A stretch of DNA of 30,889 nt from CAYXVU01 sp964468725 (GCA_964468725.1 CAYXVU010000052.1:1-30889), one strand, 5' to 3'. Positions 17,176-25,920 are shown, counted from the first letter of the stretch. Notes: generated by a model not told the origin, from the sequence alone. Numbers and translations are program-made.

Positions 17176-17321
17176 ATTATCGGTAATCGGTCGCCGGTTG
17201 TCGGCTAGTAGCGTTGGAGATAAGAATCTGGAATCCGCAGTGGCGGCTTTGGCCGCTGCGGAAAGAAAGCGGCGACCGCAGACAACCTCTGATTGACAAC
17301 CGACAACTGACTACCGACAAC
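17176..17321. repeat. Composite element: inverted heptamer arrays flanking a hairpin
   Basis: Left array (17176-17203) is four 7-mers in inverse orientation; as reverse complements they read CGATAAT, CGATTAC, CGGCGAC and CGACAAC. Right array (17273-17321) is seven direct 7-mers: CGACCGC, AGACAAC, CTCTGAT, TGACAAC, CGACAAC, TGACTAC, CGACAAC. The arrays can pair with each other around a central hairpin at 17235-17261. The element fills most of the FecR-caspase gap. Confidence 0.55.
17235..17261 (+). promoter_or_regulatory. GC-rich hairpin between FecR and caspase genes
   Basis: CCGCAGTGGC (17235-17244) and GCCGCTGCGG (17252-17261) form a 10-bp stem with one T-G wobble and a 7-nt loop. It lies inside the composite repeat and has no following T-run. 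Confidence 0.5.
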
Positions 17322-17340
17322 CAGCTTGGAGAAGTGAGAC

Positions 17341-19752
17341 ATGAAACGACCCGCCATTGCCCGCCCGACTCTCTATGCTTTAATGACTTTCCTCTGCCTT
17401 GCGCTTGTGCCGCTGGCTCCCTCTACTTGCGCGCAAGACGAACGCGAGCGTGGACTCAAGATTAAAGTCGGCGCGCTACCCGAAGAGGCGCGCTCAGGCC
17501 GCGAGGCGCAGATCAATCTGTGGGCGGTTCTGATCGGCGTATCGCGCTATCAGTATGGCGATCAAAATCTGGATGGCTACCGCATCGCCAACCTTAAAAA
17601 CGCTGCCGATGATGCGCAGTCAATCTATGAGTTTCTGAAGAGTCCCGAAGGCGGCAGCTTCCGCGACGAAGCCGAAGGCGGGCACATGGTCTTGCTCAAA
17701 GATGAACAGGCGACGAAAGCCAATGTTGAGGCCGCGCTGGCCAAACTCAAACAAGCCAAACCGAACGATTACTTTGTCATCTATATTGCCGCGCACGGCA
17801 CGATCACGCCATCGCGCGAGCCGGGGTCAACGACGACGGTCGAAACGCCATACTTCGTACTCTTCGACACCGACCTGCGCGATGCAACGCGCACGGCGCT
17901 GAGGATGGATAAGTTCCAACAGATCGTCGGGCAGATTCCTGCCAAGAAGGGGCTGGTGCTGTCGGATACCTGTCACAGCGGCGGCGTGCAACTGGCCGGA
18001 CGCGACGCGGGCGATTCGGCAACCCGCGCCAACGTTCGCTGGCAGGAAGAGATGAATCGGGTGACCAGCGGCGTCGGCTTTATCTCTGCCGCCGATCAGT
18101 TGGAGCAATCCTTTGAGCGCGACGATCTGAATCAAGGCGTCTTCACCTACTGCCTGCTACAAGGGTTGGCGGGCGATGCCGATGTGAATTTCGACGGCAA
18201 AGTTACTTTCAACGAAATTTCCGGCTACCTGCGCGATGAAGTGCCCAAACTGACGAACAACAAACAACACCCAAAGTACAACACTACAGCCATTCAAGCC
18301 AACTACATGCCGCTCTCGGTCGTCAGCTATGCCGACGTGAGCGCGCGCGGCACGCCGGAAGAATTCAGCCTACTGGTGATTCGCACGCCCGATATTGATG
18401 GCGTTGATGTGGCCATTGATGGCAAGCCGTTCGCCAAATTCAATGCCGGAACGCAACGCGCAGTGATGGCCAAAGTCGGGGCGCGCAGCATCACCTTTGC
18501 CAGAGGCGACCTGCGCCGCGAAATCAAAGCGCTGGTCGAACCCGGCAAACCGAAAGTCGTTGAAGTCAATCTCTCCTTTAGCGAGAGTGACGCAGCGGAA
18601 GATTCGCTTGTTGATCCGACCGACAAACAGCAAAATGTCTTTCTGCGCGAAGATAAAGAGCCGTCGAAAGATGCCAAGGATCTGTTCACCAAAGGCGTAG
18701 ACCATTTCAACAAACAACGGTTCGAAGCGGCCATTGAACAGTTCAACCGTGCGGTGCAGAGCAACGGCGGCAGTTATGTGGATGCCTTCGTGTACCGAGG
18801 TCGCGCCGAACAGTCGCTCGGTCGCAAAGAGGCGGCTGTCACTTCTTTTAAGGCCGCGCTTGCGGCAAGGCCATCGGATTTTGAAACTCACACCTTGCTG
18901 GCCGAAGCGAAATTCAACGCCGGTTACAACGTCGAAGAGGTCATCGGCGATTTGCGCGGCATCATTCGCCGCCATCCGAATTTCGACTTTGCGCGCGTCG
19001 TCTATGGCGATGTGTTGCTGGCGCGCAAAGATGTCGCGCAAGCCGAATTGCAACTGCGCCGCGCTATCACAATCAATCCGCAATCGCCGCCCGCACGCCT
19101 GATTCTGGCCGATGTGCTGACCTATCAAGAAGACAAAGAGAAGCAGAAACGCGCCGTTGAAGAGGCCGAAAAAGCCGTCGAGTTGTTGCAGGAGATTTCG
19201 AAGAAGCAAGTCTCGGTGTCGCGCGGCCTCAGTCGCCTCTCCTTGAGTCATATCATCTTCGGCGGCGGTCGCTATGTGAATGCTCCGGCGATGGCCGAAG
19301 CCCGACACATCGCCGCCAAAGCTTTAGCGCGAATGGTCGAGCGCGACGATACCATTAGCAATCCCGACCCCTATCTGGATCGGGCGCGCATCCATATTCA
19401 AGAGGCGATGAAGTTGGCGCAAGGGCTGACCGACAAGCGTCGCCTGGTGTTGGCGCTCGACACCAGCGCGCAAATCGCGCTGCTCAAAGGCGACATTGCC
19501 AAAGCCATCGCCGACGCCGAACAGTCATTAAAGACCAGTCAAGGCATTGCCGACCTGAAAGATTTTTACGAAGCGCACTACACCCTCTATTCCGCCTATT
19601 CCAGCGATCAAAAGTTTGCCAAAGCCGCAGAGCATTTGCAGAAGTTCATCGAACTGGCAGGCTCGCAACTCAGCCCGACTGAGAGGAAAGACCTCGAAGA
19701 AGAGCTCAAGCGCGTCAAACGCCAAAAGGACGCCAACCGCCAGAAGGGCTGA
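17341..19752 (+). CDS. Exported caspase-family (C14) peptidase with EF-hand-like loop, PEGA-like region and TPRs
   Basis: An 803-residue protein with a signal peptide (about 1-31). The caspase domain (about 58-325) has the catalytic dyad H152 (AAHG) and C211 (SDTCHSGG), with the first strand at WAVLIGVSRYQYG. A canonical EF-hand loop, D281-V-N-F-D-G-K-V-T-F-N-E292, lies near the end of the domain. A PEGA-like beta region follows (about 340-413), then TPR-type helices (about 440-640, and again about 690-795). GGAG lies 9 nt upstream of the ATG. It is the last large gene of the cluster. A secreted, calcium-responsive caspase with a protein-binding tail is the likely effector, though its substrate (specificity usually Arg/Lys or Asp in this clan) cannot be told from sequence. 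Confidence 0.86.
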   Translation: MKRPAIARPTLYALMTFLCLALVPLAPSTCAQDERERGLKIKVGALPEEARSGREAQINLWAVLIGVSRYQYGDQNLDGYRIANLKNAADDAQSIYEFLKSPEGGSFRDEAEGGHMVLLKDEQATKANVEAALAKLKQAKPNDYFVIYIAAHGTITPSREPGSTTTVETPYFVLFDTDLRDATRTALRMDKFQQIVGQIPAKKGLVLSDTCHSGGVQLAGRDAGDSATRANVRWQEEMNRVTSGVGFISAADQLEQSFERDDLNQGVFTYCLLQGLAGDADVNFDGKVTFNEISGYLRDEVPKLTNNKQHPKYNTTAIQANYMPLSVVSYADVSARGTPEEFSLLVIRTPDIDGVDVAIDGKPFAKFNAGTQRAVMAKVGARSITFARGDLRREIKALVEPGKPKVVEVNLSFSESDAAEDSLVDPTDKQQNVFLREDKEPSKDAKDLFTKGVDHFNKQRFEAAIEQFNRAVQSNGGSYVDAFVYRGRAEQSLGRKEAAVTSFKAALAARPSDFETHTLLAEAKFNAGYNVEEVIGDLRGIIRRHPNFDFARVVYGDVLLARKDVAQAELQLRRAITINPQSPPARLILADVLTYQEDKEKQKRAVEEAEKAVELLQEISKKQVSVSRGLSRLSLSHIIFGGGRYVNAPAMAEARHIAAKALARMVERDDTISNPDPYLDRARIHIQEAMKLAQGLTDKRRLVLALDTSAQIALLKGDIAKAIADAEQSLKTSQGIADLKDFYEAHYTLYSAYSSDQKFAKAAEHLQKFIELAGSQLSPTERKDLEEELKRVKRQKDANRQKG

Positions 19753-19822
19753 GGAGTTGTCGGAATCGCCGTCTGCTTCGCTTGAATTGGCCGGTAAAGC
19801 TGATCTACAGCACAGGAGAAAA

Positions 19823-20029
19823 TTGACCCTGAAACGACCAAAATACCTTTCATACTCCTTTCTGTTGGTCGCCATCATCTTTCTCATCTTTGGCGTAGAA
19901 GAGCTGCTTTTTCCGCAACCTCATGCCCTCCGTTTTCCTAACCGAGTGTGGATGATTCTTTATCTCACCATTTCGGCGTTAAACTTCATCCTAGCCTTTA
20001 CGGCTTTCAACAAAGCTGCCGAGAAGTGA
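19823..20029 (+). CDS. Small two-helix membrane protein
   Basis: A 68-residue protein with two hydrophobic helices (about 12-27 and 44-61) and lysine-rich ends. The family is not recognised. I place the start at a TTG (19823) with AGGAG 4 nt upstream. The frame is open further back to 19616, but that would overlap the end of the caspase gene in another frame with an implausible sequence. No ATG in this frame gives a sensible N-terminus. It sits 70 nt after the caspase gene and 64 nt before the thioesterase gene, and might be the last member of the caspase transcript. Confidence 0.5.
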   Translation: MTLKRPKYLSYSFLLVAIIFLIFGVEELLFPQPHALRFPNRVWMILYLTISALNFILAFTAFNKAAEK

Positions 20030-20093
20030 TTCGTTTCGATCTGCATCCTTCGTTTGTCGCGCCGATTGCGAAAGCTCCGTAGGTTCAGGCAAG

Positions 20094-20534
20094 ATGGGCG
20101 GCGTGAAAAGTGACTTCCGGTTTTCCCATCTGCTCCGAGTGCGCTTTGCCGAAACCGATATGCAGGGCATCGTTTTCAATGGCAATTACATGACTTATTA
20201 TGATGTGGCACAGGTCGAATACTTTCGCGCCGTCGGACTGAGCTATCAAACCCTCATCGAGATGGACGCCGACACGGTGCTGGCGAAGATGACATTAGAG
20301 TTCAAATCAACCGCCTCGTTTGACGACCTGCTCGAAGTTCACGCGCGCGTAGCGAAGATCGGCAATTCCAGCATCACGTTCAACTTTGAAATCTACCCGC
20401 AACATCAAGACCGTCTCATCAATCAGGCCGAGACGATCTATGTTTGCGTTGACCCGAAAACGCTCAAACCCGTGCGCGTGCCCGACCGGCTGCGCGCACG
20501 CTTGAGTGAGTTCGAAGGGAAAAATTTGTCATGA
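20094..20534 (+). CDS. Hotdog-fold acyl-CoA thioesterase (4HBT, YbgC/FadM-like)
   Basis: A 146-residue single-domain hotdog protein. The family signature RFAETDMQGIVFNGNYMTYYD (residues 17-37) places the catalytic aspartate at D22, in the same position as in YbgC/4-hydroxybenzoyl-CoA thioesterases. It is expected to hydrolyse acyl-CoA in the cytoplasm; chain length is not predictable. The length fits the family. Its TGA stop overlaps the ATG of the dipeptidase gene (ATGA, 20531-20534), so the two are translationally coupled. No strong Shine-Dalgarno precedes the ATG at 20094. Confidence 0.86.
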   Translation: MGGVKSDFRFSHLLRVRFAETDMQGIVFNGNYMTYYDVAQVEYFRAVGLSYQTLIEMDADTVLAKMTLEFKSTASFDDLLEVHARVAKIGNSSITFNFEIYPQHQDRLINQAETIYVCVDPKTLKPVRVPDRLRARLSEFEGKNLS

Positions 20535-21856
20535 AGATTTTTTTTCGGCTGCCATCGCTCCTCACTCTTGCACTGACCGGCGCGCTTGCGCTCTCTGCTT
20601 CAACCGGCACGGCTTTTATGCAATCAACTCAACCGCCTGACGAAACCGCGCTGCGGACGCGGGCTGAACGTTTGCATCGCGCGGCCATCGTTGTAGACAC
20701 GCACAATGATGTGACTTCTGCGATTCTTGATGACAAATTCGACCTCGCCATGAACGGCGTTGGCGCGGATGGAAAATTGAAGACGCACACTGACATCAAA
20801 CGCCTGCGCGAAGGCGGGATGGACGCGCAATTCTTTGCCGTCTATGTCGGCAAAGAGTTCGTCAACAAAAAGGCTGCCGAAGGCGGCGGAGCCGCGCGTC
20901 GCGCGCTCGATATGATCGCAATCGTCTATGAACAAGTGCGCCGCCACCCGGAAACCTTCGAGATGGCTTACACGGTCGCAGACATTCGCCGCATTGCCAA
21001 ACGCGGCAAGATCGCTGCCCTCATGGGCATCGAAGGCGGCCATGCCATCGAAGACAGCCTGCACGCGCTCCGCATGTTCTATCAACTCGGCATTCGGTAC
21101 ATGACATTGACCCATACGAACACCAACAACTGGGCGGACTCGGAAGCCGATATCAACAATCCGAACGTCAAACATCACAACGGGCTGACGGCGTTCGGGC
21201 GCGAAGTTGTATTGGAAATGAATCGTCTCGGCATGCTCGTAGACATCTCCCATGTCGCCGACAAAACCTTTTTCGATGTGATTGAAACGACGCGTGCGCC
21301 GGTCATCGCTTCGCATTCGTCAGCCCGCGCCTTGGCCAATCACACGCGCAATATGACGGACGATATGCTGCGCGCGGTGGCGAAAAACAACGGCGTAGTG
21401 ATGGTGAATTTTTATGACGGTTTCGTAGACGGACGCAAATCCGAAATCGCCATGCGGTCGCGCGCGATGACCGAAGAACTGACCGCGAAATATCCGAACG
21501 ACCCCAAACGCGTCACCGATGAAGTCAATCAATGGCGGGTGACACAATTTTCCGGCAAGACCCCGCTTAAAACTTTGATGGATCATTTCGATCACATCAT
21601 CAAAGTTGCAGGCATTGATCATGTCGGTTTCGGCGCGGACTTCGACGGCATCCCGCTCGATGGCGCGCCGGAAGGCATCGAAGACGTGTCGAAGTATCCC
21701 GCTATCACCTTCGAGTTGATGAATCGCGGCTACTCGGATTCCGACATCAAGAAGGTGCTCGGCGAAAATCTGTTGCGGGTGATGGCACAAGCCGAACGTG
21801 TGGCGGCGCAGATGCAAGCCTCCTCTCCGACAATGGCAAAACCGATGAAGAGATAG
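20531..21856 (+). CDS. Exported membrane-dipeptidase-like M19 metallopeptidase
   Basis: A 441-residue protein with a signal peptide (about 1-30). The M19 renal-dipeptidase fold shows the zinc ligands H58 and D60 (DTHND), bridging E168 (GIEGGHA), H241 (DISHVAD) and H262 (ASHSSAR), and the aspartate motif GFGADFDG near 367-373. All are present, so it should be active on dipeptides, including D-amino-acid ones such as those from peptidoglycan. It overlaps the thioesterase gene by 4 nt. The pairing of a cytoplasmic thioesterase with an exported dipeptidase has no obvious pathway link. Two small hairpins follow the stop. Confidence 0.92.
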   Translation: MKIFFRLPSLLTLALTGALALSASTGTAFMQSTQPPDETALRTRAERLHRAAIVVDTHNDVTSAILDDKFDLAMNGVGADGKLKTHTDIKRLREGGMDAQFFAVYVGKEFVNKKAAEGGGAARRALDMIAIVYEQVRRHPETFEMAYTVADIRRIAKRGKIAALMGIEGGHAIEDSLHALRMFYQLGIRYMTLTHTNTNNWADSEADINNPNVKHHNGLTAFGREVVLEMNRLGMLVDISHVADKTFFDVIETTRAPVIASHSSARALANHTRNMTDDMLRAVAKNNGVVMVNFYDGFVDGRKSEIAMRSRAMTEELTAKYPNDPKRVTDEVNQWRVTQFSGKTPLKTLMDHFDHIIKVAGIDHVGFGADFDGIPLDGAPEGIEDVSKYPAITFELMNRGYSDSDIKKVLGENLLRVMAQAERVAAQMQASSPTMAKPMKR

Positions 21857-21867
21857 GGCGGTTCTCC

Positions 21868-21901
21868 GCTCAGTAACTCTGCTCTGAGCCTGTCGAACAG
21901 G
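21868..21901 (+). terminator. Two adjacent small hairpins after the dipeptidase gene
   Basis: GCTCAG/CTGAGC (21868-21889, 10-nt loop) shares its last base with CCTGT-CGA-ACAGG (21889-21901). A T-rich stretch (TTTATTTTT) follows about 13 nt later, which is too far for a classical intrinsic terminator, so the assignment is weak. The core CTGAGCCTGTCGAA resembles an intergenic repeat motif I recall from several other phyla. Confidence 0.35.
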
Positions 21902-21930
21902 GGCGCGGTCGGCTTTATTTTTCAGTTCGG

Positions 21931-21959
21931 TTGTGAGCTAGCCATTGCGCGGTTAGAAT
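21931..21959 (+). promoter_or_regulatory. Promoter of a leaderless kinase transcript
   Basis: TTGTGA (21931-21936), an exact 17-nt spacer and TAGAAT (21954-21959) make a good vegetative promoter. Only 6 nt separate the -10 box from the ATG at 21966, so transcription should start at or next to the initiation codon. No Shine-Dalgarno is present, which agrees. Confidence 0.6.
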
Positions 21960-21965
21960 CCCCCT

Positions 21966-24425
21966 ATGACCGGAAGACAGGTCCTCCATTACCTGATTCA
22001 GGAACAGCTCGGCGCGGGCGGTATGGGTGAGGTCTATCGCGCACAAGATACCAAACTAGGGCGCGAAGTCGCGCTCAAATTCCTACCCTCTTCCTATCAA
22101 TACGATCTCGAACGCCGCGACCGCTTTCTGAAAGAAGCGCGCGCCGCTTCTGCTTTGCGCTCGCCCCACGTCGTCGCCATCTATGACATCGGCGAGCACG
22201 AAGATGCCATCTTCATCGTTATGGAGTATGTGCTCGGCGAATTGCTGACGCAGCGGATTCAACGAGGCCCGCTGATTACCAAAGAAGCCCTTGACCTCAG
22301 CATGCAGGTGGCCGATGCCCTGGATGAAGCGCATCGCTTAGGCATCATTCACCGTGACATCAAAAGCGATAACTTGATTATCAGTGATCGCGGCTTGCTC
22401 AAAATTCTCGACTTCGGGTTAGCGAAAGTTACGACGCCTCTGCGTAACACGCCGACGATGCCGATTGATTCCGACAGCAATCCGACCTTTATGCTCGGAC
22501 AGAAGACCATCGTCGGGGCGGTGATGGGCACGGTGTCGTATATGTCGCCGGAGCAGGCGCTCGGTCAATCGGTAGACGCACGTTCGGATCTGTTTTCGCT
22601 CGGGGTGGTAATTTATCAAATGCTGACGACGCGGTTGCCCTTTGAAGGCGAGAGCGCGACGGAGATCATTGATCGCATCGTGCATAATGAACCGGCGGCC
22701 ATTGCGCGTTTTAATTACGACGTGCCGCCGGAATTCGAGCGCATCGTCCGCAAAGCCATGGAGAAGAATCCGGGCTTTCGTTATCAAACGGCGCGCGAGT
22801 TCTACATTGACTTGCACAATCTGCGCCGCGACCTGGAAAGCGGCAGCCGAACCGGCGCCATCGAGCCGCGCATCATGAATCAACCGACCGTCGCCCTGTC
22901 GCCGACCGGCGCGGCGACGGGCTTCATCGTTCCGGCTCCGAAAATAGAAAACGCCGTAGCGATTATGAACTTCACCAACATCACCAAAGAGCCGACGGAT
23001 GATTGGATCGGTTCGGGAATTGCCGAAACGCTGACCTCCGATTTGAAGAACATCAGCGGCCTTTCGGTCATCGGGCGCGAACGCATGTTTGAAGCGCTGC
23101 GCAATCTGGGGTCGGGGCCGTTGCCCGATTCGGAAGACTCGTTCGTCATTGACTTGGGTCGCAAACTCGGCGCCTCGTGGATCATCAGCGGCGGCTATCA
23201 ACGCATCGCCGATCTGATTCGCATCACCTCGCGCTTTGTTGAAGTCGAAACCGGAGACCTCATCAAGACGTTCAAGATTGATGGCAAAATTTCAGAGATT
23301 TTCGACCTGCAAGACAAGATTGTTTACGAACTCAGTCAAGGATTGAACCTGCAACTGGCGACCGCCGAGATTGACGAGATCGAACGCGACGAAACCGATT
23401 CGGTCGAAGCCTATGAACATTTCTCGCGCGGCATGATGAGCCTCAGAACCGGCAGCCGCGAAACCCTCGACCGCGCCATTCATCACTTTGAAAAAGCCAT
23501 CGAACACGACAAGAATTATGCGCGCGCGTGGTCGGCTCTCGGCGTCACTTACGACTTAAAAGGCAGCTTCCTCGGCATTCCCGAACTTTCGCAGAAGGCG
23601 CTCGAAATCGAACAGAAAGCCATCGAGTTGAATCCGCGACTCTCGCATGCACATCAGTGGCTCGGCAGCGCCTATACCAGTCTCGGTCGCTTTGACGAAG
23701 CCATCGAGTCCATCCGCGAAGCGATTCGGTTAGAGCCCAACAACGCCAATGCGCACGCGTCAATGGCGCGCGCCTATTGGATCGGCAAAGGGCAGATTGA
23801 CGAAGCCATCGTTGAATTCGAACACGCCATCGCGCTCAATCCGCAAGGCGGCTACTCCTATTTGCAGTTGTCGTTTCTCTACACCTTGCGCGGCAATTAC
23901 AAACGCGCTGAAGCGTTAGCGCGGCAAGCCATTGATTTGCAAGAACGCTTTGTGTCGGGCAAAGAAGGGTTGCAAGTCGTCGGCGCGCACACGCGACTCG
24001 GCTATGCCTTTTACCGGCAGGGTCGGTACGAAGAAGCGATACAAGAGTACGAGAAAGAACTCGATTTTCTCATGTCAAGCGATCACGCTCTACGCGAGCG
24101 CACCATGATCGAGTTGGAGCAGAAGATCGGCTCAGCCTACCTGCGAAGGGGCGACCGCGAGGAAGCCGAACGCCATTTCAAACGCGCCATTAAAAAATAC
24201 GACGAACGCATTGCAACCGGCGCACAAGAACCCTTCACCGCCTATTACATGGCCTGTGCCTATGCGATGCGCGGCGATACGGACAAAGCCTTGAAGTGTC
24301 TGGAAGAGTCCACCTCGCAAATCAGAGCCTTCAATGCCGTGCGCGCGGTATCAGATCCCGACTTGGAGAGCCTGCGCAACCATCCGCGCTTCAAAGAAAT
24401 CCTCAGCGGCAGGGAAGAAGATTAG
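21966..24425 (+). CDS. Soluble Ser/Thr kinase with FlgO/TolB-like domain and TPR array
   Basis: An 819-residue protein. The Hanks-type kinase domain (about 8-290) has G-loop GAGGMGEVY (16-24), catalytic Lys 38, IIHRDIKSDN with D131, DFG with D149, and YMSPEQ. A region at about 330-455 (VAIMNFTNI, WIGSGIAETLTSDL, LGASWIISGGYQR) resembles the FlgO/TolB N-terminal-like domain found in many kinase-TPR proteins and adenylate cyclases. About seven or eight TPRs fill 460-810. No membrane helix is visible, so unlike the kinase at 7797 it is probably cytoplasmic. The last third likely recruits partners. The gene stands alone, with its own apparent leaderless promoter, and converges with the MFS gene. 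Confidence 0.9.
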   Translation: MTGRQVLHYLIQEQLGAGGMGEVYRAQDTKLGREVALKFLPSSYQYDLERRDRFLKEARAASALRSPHVVAIYDIGEHEDAIFIVMEYVLGELLTQRIQRGPLITKEALDLSMQVADALDEAHRLGIIHRDIKSDNLIISDRGLLKILDFGLAKVTTPLRNTPTMPIDSDSNPTFMLGQKTIVGAVMGTVSYMSPEQALGQSVDARSDLFSLGVVIYQMLTTRLPFEGESATEIIDRIVHNEPAAIARFNYDVPPEFERIVRKAMEKNPGFRYQTAREFYIDLHNLRRDLESGSRTGAIEPRIMNQPTVALSPTGAATGFIVPAPKIENAVAIMNFTNITKEPTDDWIGSGIAETLTSDLKNISGLSVIGRERMFEALRNLGSGPLPDSEDSFVIDLGRKLGASWIISGGYQRIADLIRITSRFVEVETGDLIKTFKIDGKISEIFDLQDKIVYELSQGLNLQLATAEIDEIERDETDSVEAYEHFSRGMMSLRTGSRETLDRAIHHFEKAIEHDKNYARAWSALGVTYDLKGSFLGIPELSQKALEIEQKAIELNPRLSHAHQWLGSAYTSLGRFDEAIESIREAIRLEPNNANAHASMARAYWIGKGQIDEAIVEFEHAIALNPQGGYSYLQLSFLYTLRGNYKRAEALARQAIDLQERFVSGKEGLQVVGAHTRLGYAFYRQGRYEEAIQEYEKELDFLMSSDHALRERTMIELEQKIGSAYLRRGDREEAERHFKRAIKKYDERIATGAQEPFTAYYMACAYAMRGDTDKALKCLEESTSQIRAFNAVRAVSDPDLESLRNHPRFKEILSGREED

Positions 24426-24612
24426 CCAACTAGCAGCAGCAATGTGTGCAGATGGCGCGATGGATTGCTCACTCTCCTTGCTGCCTGCCCTTCCCTTTCT
24501 GCCGCAGGCGCTGAGATCGTTCGCTCAAACAAGCCTCGCCCACCTGACGAGGGAGCGCAATCTTTTGGTCGCGTCGCTCTCAAGGCAGGAAAAAACCTGC
24601 GCGTGGTTGGCA

Positions 24613-25920
24613 TCAATCGGTGATGGGAATCTTGCTGGCCTCTTTGCCGCGCGCTTCATTGACGAATCCTAACAAGATCATGCCGACGACGAAGAAGGCC
24701 CCGATGGCTAGTATCGCAGGGCGTTGACTGCCCGTAGAATCGGAGACTGTACCGAAAATCAGCGGCCCCAAAAAGGCGAGCGCTTTGCCTGCAATCCCTA
24801 AGAAGCCGAAAAATTCTGCCGCGTTTTCTTTCGGCGTAAACAACGCAACCAGACTGCGCGTGACCGATTGCGTTGATCCCATGCCGATCCCCGCAAGCGT
24901 GGCGACGACGTAAAAACTCTCTTTCGACGCGGAGAAGTAGGCCAACACGACGGCGGCCAGCCAGACAAAGAGCGAAATGAAGATGGTCTTCTTCTGACCG
25001 ATGCGGTCGGCAATCCACCCGAACGAGAAGGCTCCGGCGGCAGCGATCACATTCATGATAATGAAGAGTTTGAGAATGTCTGCCGATTCGAAACCGATAG
25101 TCTCTTTGGCATAGCGTGCAGCGAAATAGATCACCGTGACCACCCCATCGTTATAAACCAAAAAGGCGATCAAGAGTTTGAATAGCTCGCTGTAGCGGCG
25201 AATGTGTTTGAGCGTGCGTTTCAGTTGCCGAAAGCCGACGGTCAAATAGTTTTCGCCTGCGGGCAGAGATTGCGGCGTGCTGCGCTCGCGTAGGAAGAGA
25301 AAGGTGGGGATGACGGCTACTGCGTAATAAGCGGCGATGACGACGGGAATCAAGCGGGCGAGGGATAGCTGTTCGGAAGAAGGGTTTTCCACGATGTTGT
25401 AAGCCAGCGGCAAACATAAAGCCGTTGCTACCAACCCGCTCAAATAACCGAGCGTCCATTTGTACCCCGAGATACGACCAGCGTTCGATTCATTAGAAAT
25501 GCCCGGCAAGAAGCTATCAATGAAGACGCCGCCTCCGGCAAATCCGATATTGGCGATGATGTAAAGACTGAGTCCCAACGTGGCTGCGCCCGGCCCGACG
25601 AAATAGAGCGCCGCCGTAAAGATCACAATGGTCACAGCACAGACGGCGAGAAATTTTTTGCGGCTGCCCGAATAGTCGGCAATCGCACCCAGTATGGGCG
25701 CGAGGATAGCCACCACCGCTTCGGAAATCGAAGCCCCTAGCCCCCATAGAAAATCGGCTCTGCCGGAATCGCCGACAACAATTGTGCCGTAATAGAGCGC
25801 GTAGGCGGTGGTGACGATGACCGTCGTAAAGGCCGAATCGGCAACATCGTACATGCACCATCCGAAAATCTCTTTTTTAGTGACCGGGGTTGGGGCGACT
25901 TGATCTGTAGTGGTTGCCAT
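24613..25920 (-). CDS. MFS transporter, UMF1 / Atg22-like family
   Basis: A 435-residue protein with about twelve membrane segments. The N-terminal signature EIFGWCMYDVADSAFTTVIV matches the UMF1/Atg22-like branch, whose consensus is a W-x-x-Y-D-x-A-x-S-A-F pattern. An MFS loop-like motif between helices 2 and 3 (GAIADYSGSRKK, about 90-101) and its second-half counterpart (GWIADRIGQKKT) are present. Yeast Atg22 exports amino acids from the vacuole; the bacterial substrates are unknown. No strong ribosome binding site is seen before the ATG. It is a single gene, converging with the kinase-TPR gene and lying 64 nt downstream of the YceI stop on the same strand. Confidence 0.88.
   Translation of the reverse strand: MATTTDQVAPTPVTKKEIFGWCMYDVADSAFTTVIVTTAYALYYGTIVVGDSGRADFLWGLGASISEAVVAILAPILGAIADYSGSRKKFLAVCAVTIVIFTAALYFVGPGAATLGLSLYIIANIGFAGGGVFIDSFLPGISNESNAGRISGYKWTLGYLSGLVATALCLPLAYNIVENPSSEQLSLARLIPVVIAAYYAVAVIPTFLFLRERSTPQSLPAGENYLTVGFRQLKRTLKHIRRYSELFKLLIAFLVYNDGVVTVIYFAARYAKETIGFESADILKLFIIMNVIAAAGAFSFGWIADRIGQKKTIFISLFVWLAAVVLAYFSASKESFYVVATLAGIGMGSTQSVTRSLVALFTPKENAAEFFGFLGIAGKALAFLGPLIFGTVSDSTGSQRPAILAIGAFFVVGMILLGFVNEARGKEASKIPITD

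Noticed and set aside
17176..17321. CRISPR array
   Set aside because: Repeat units are 7 bp, contiguous and without spacers.
18370..19308. Minus-strand ORF of 312 codons
   Set aside because: Antisense to the caspase-TPR gene; low-complexity shadow composition.
19616..19822. Upstream extension of the small membrane protein
   Set aside because: It would overlap the caspase 3' end in another frame and is basic and unstructured; AGGAG before the TTG at 19823 fits better.
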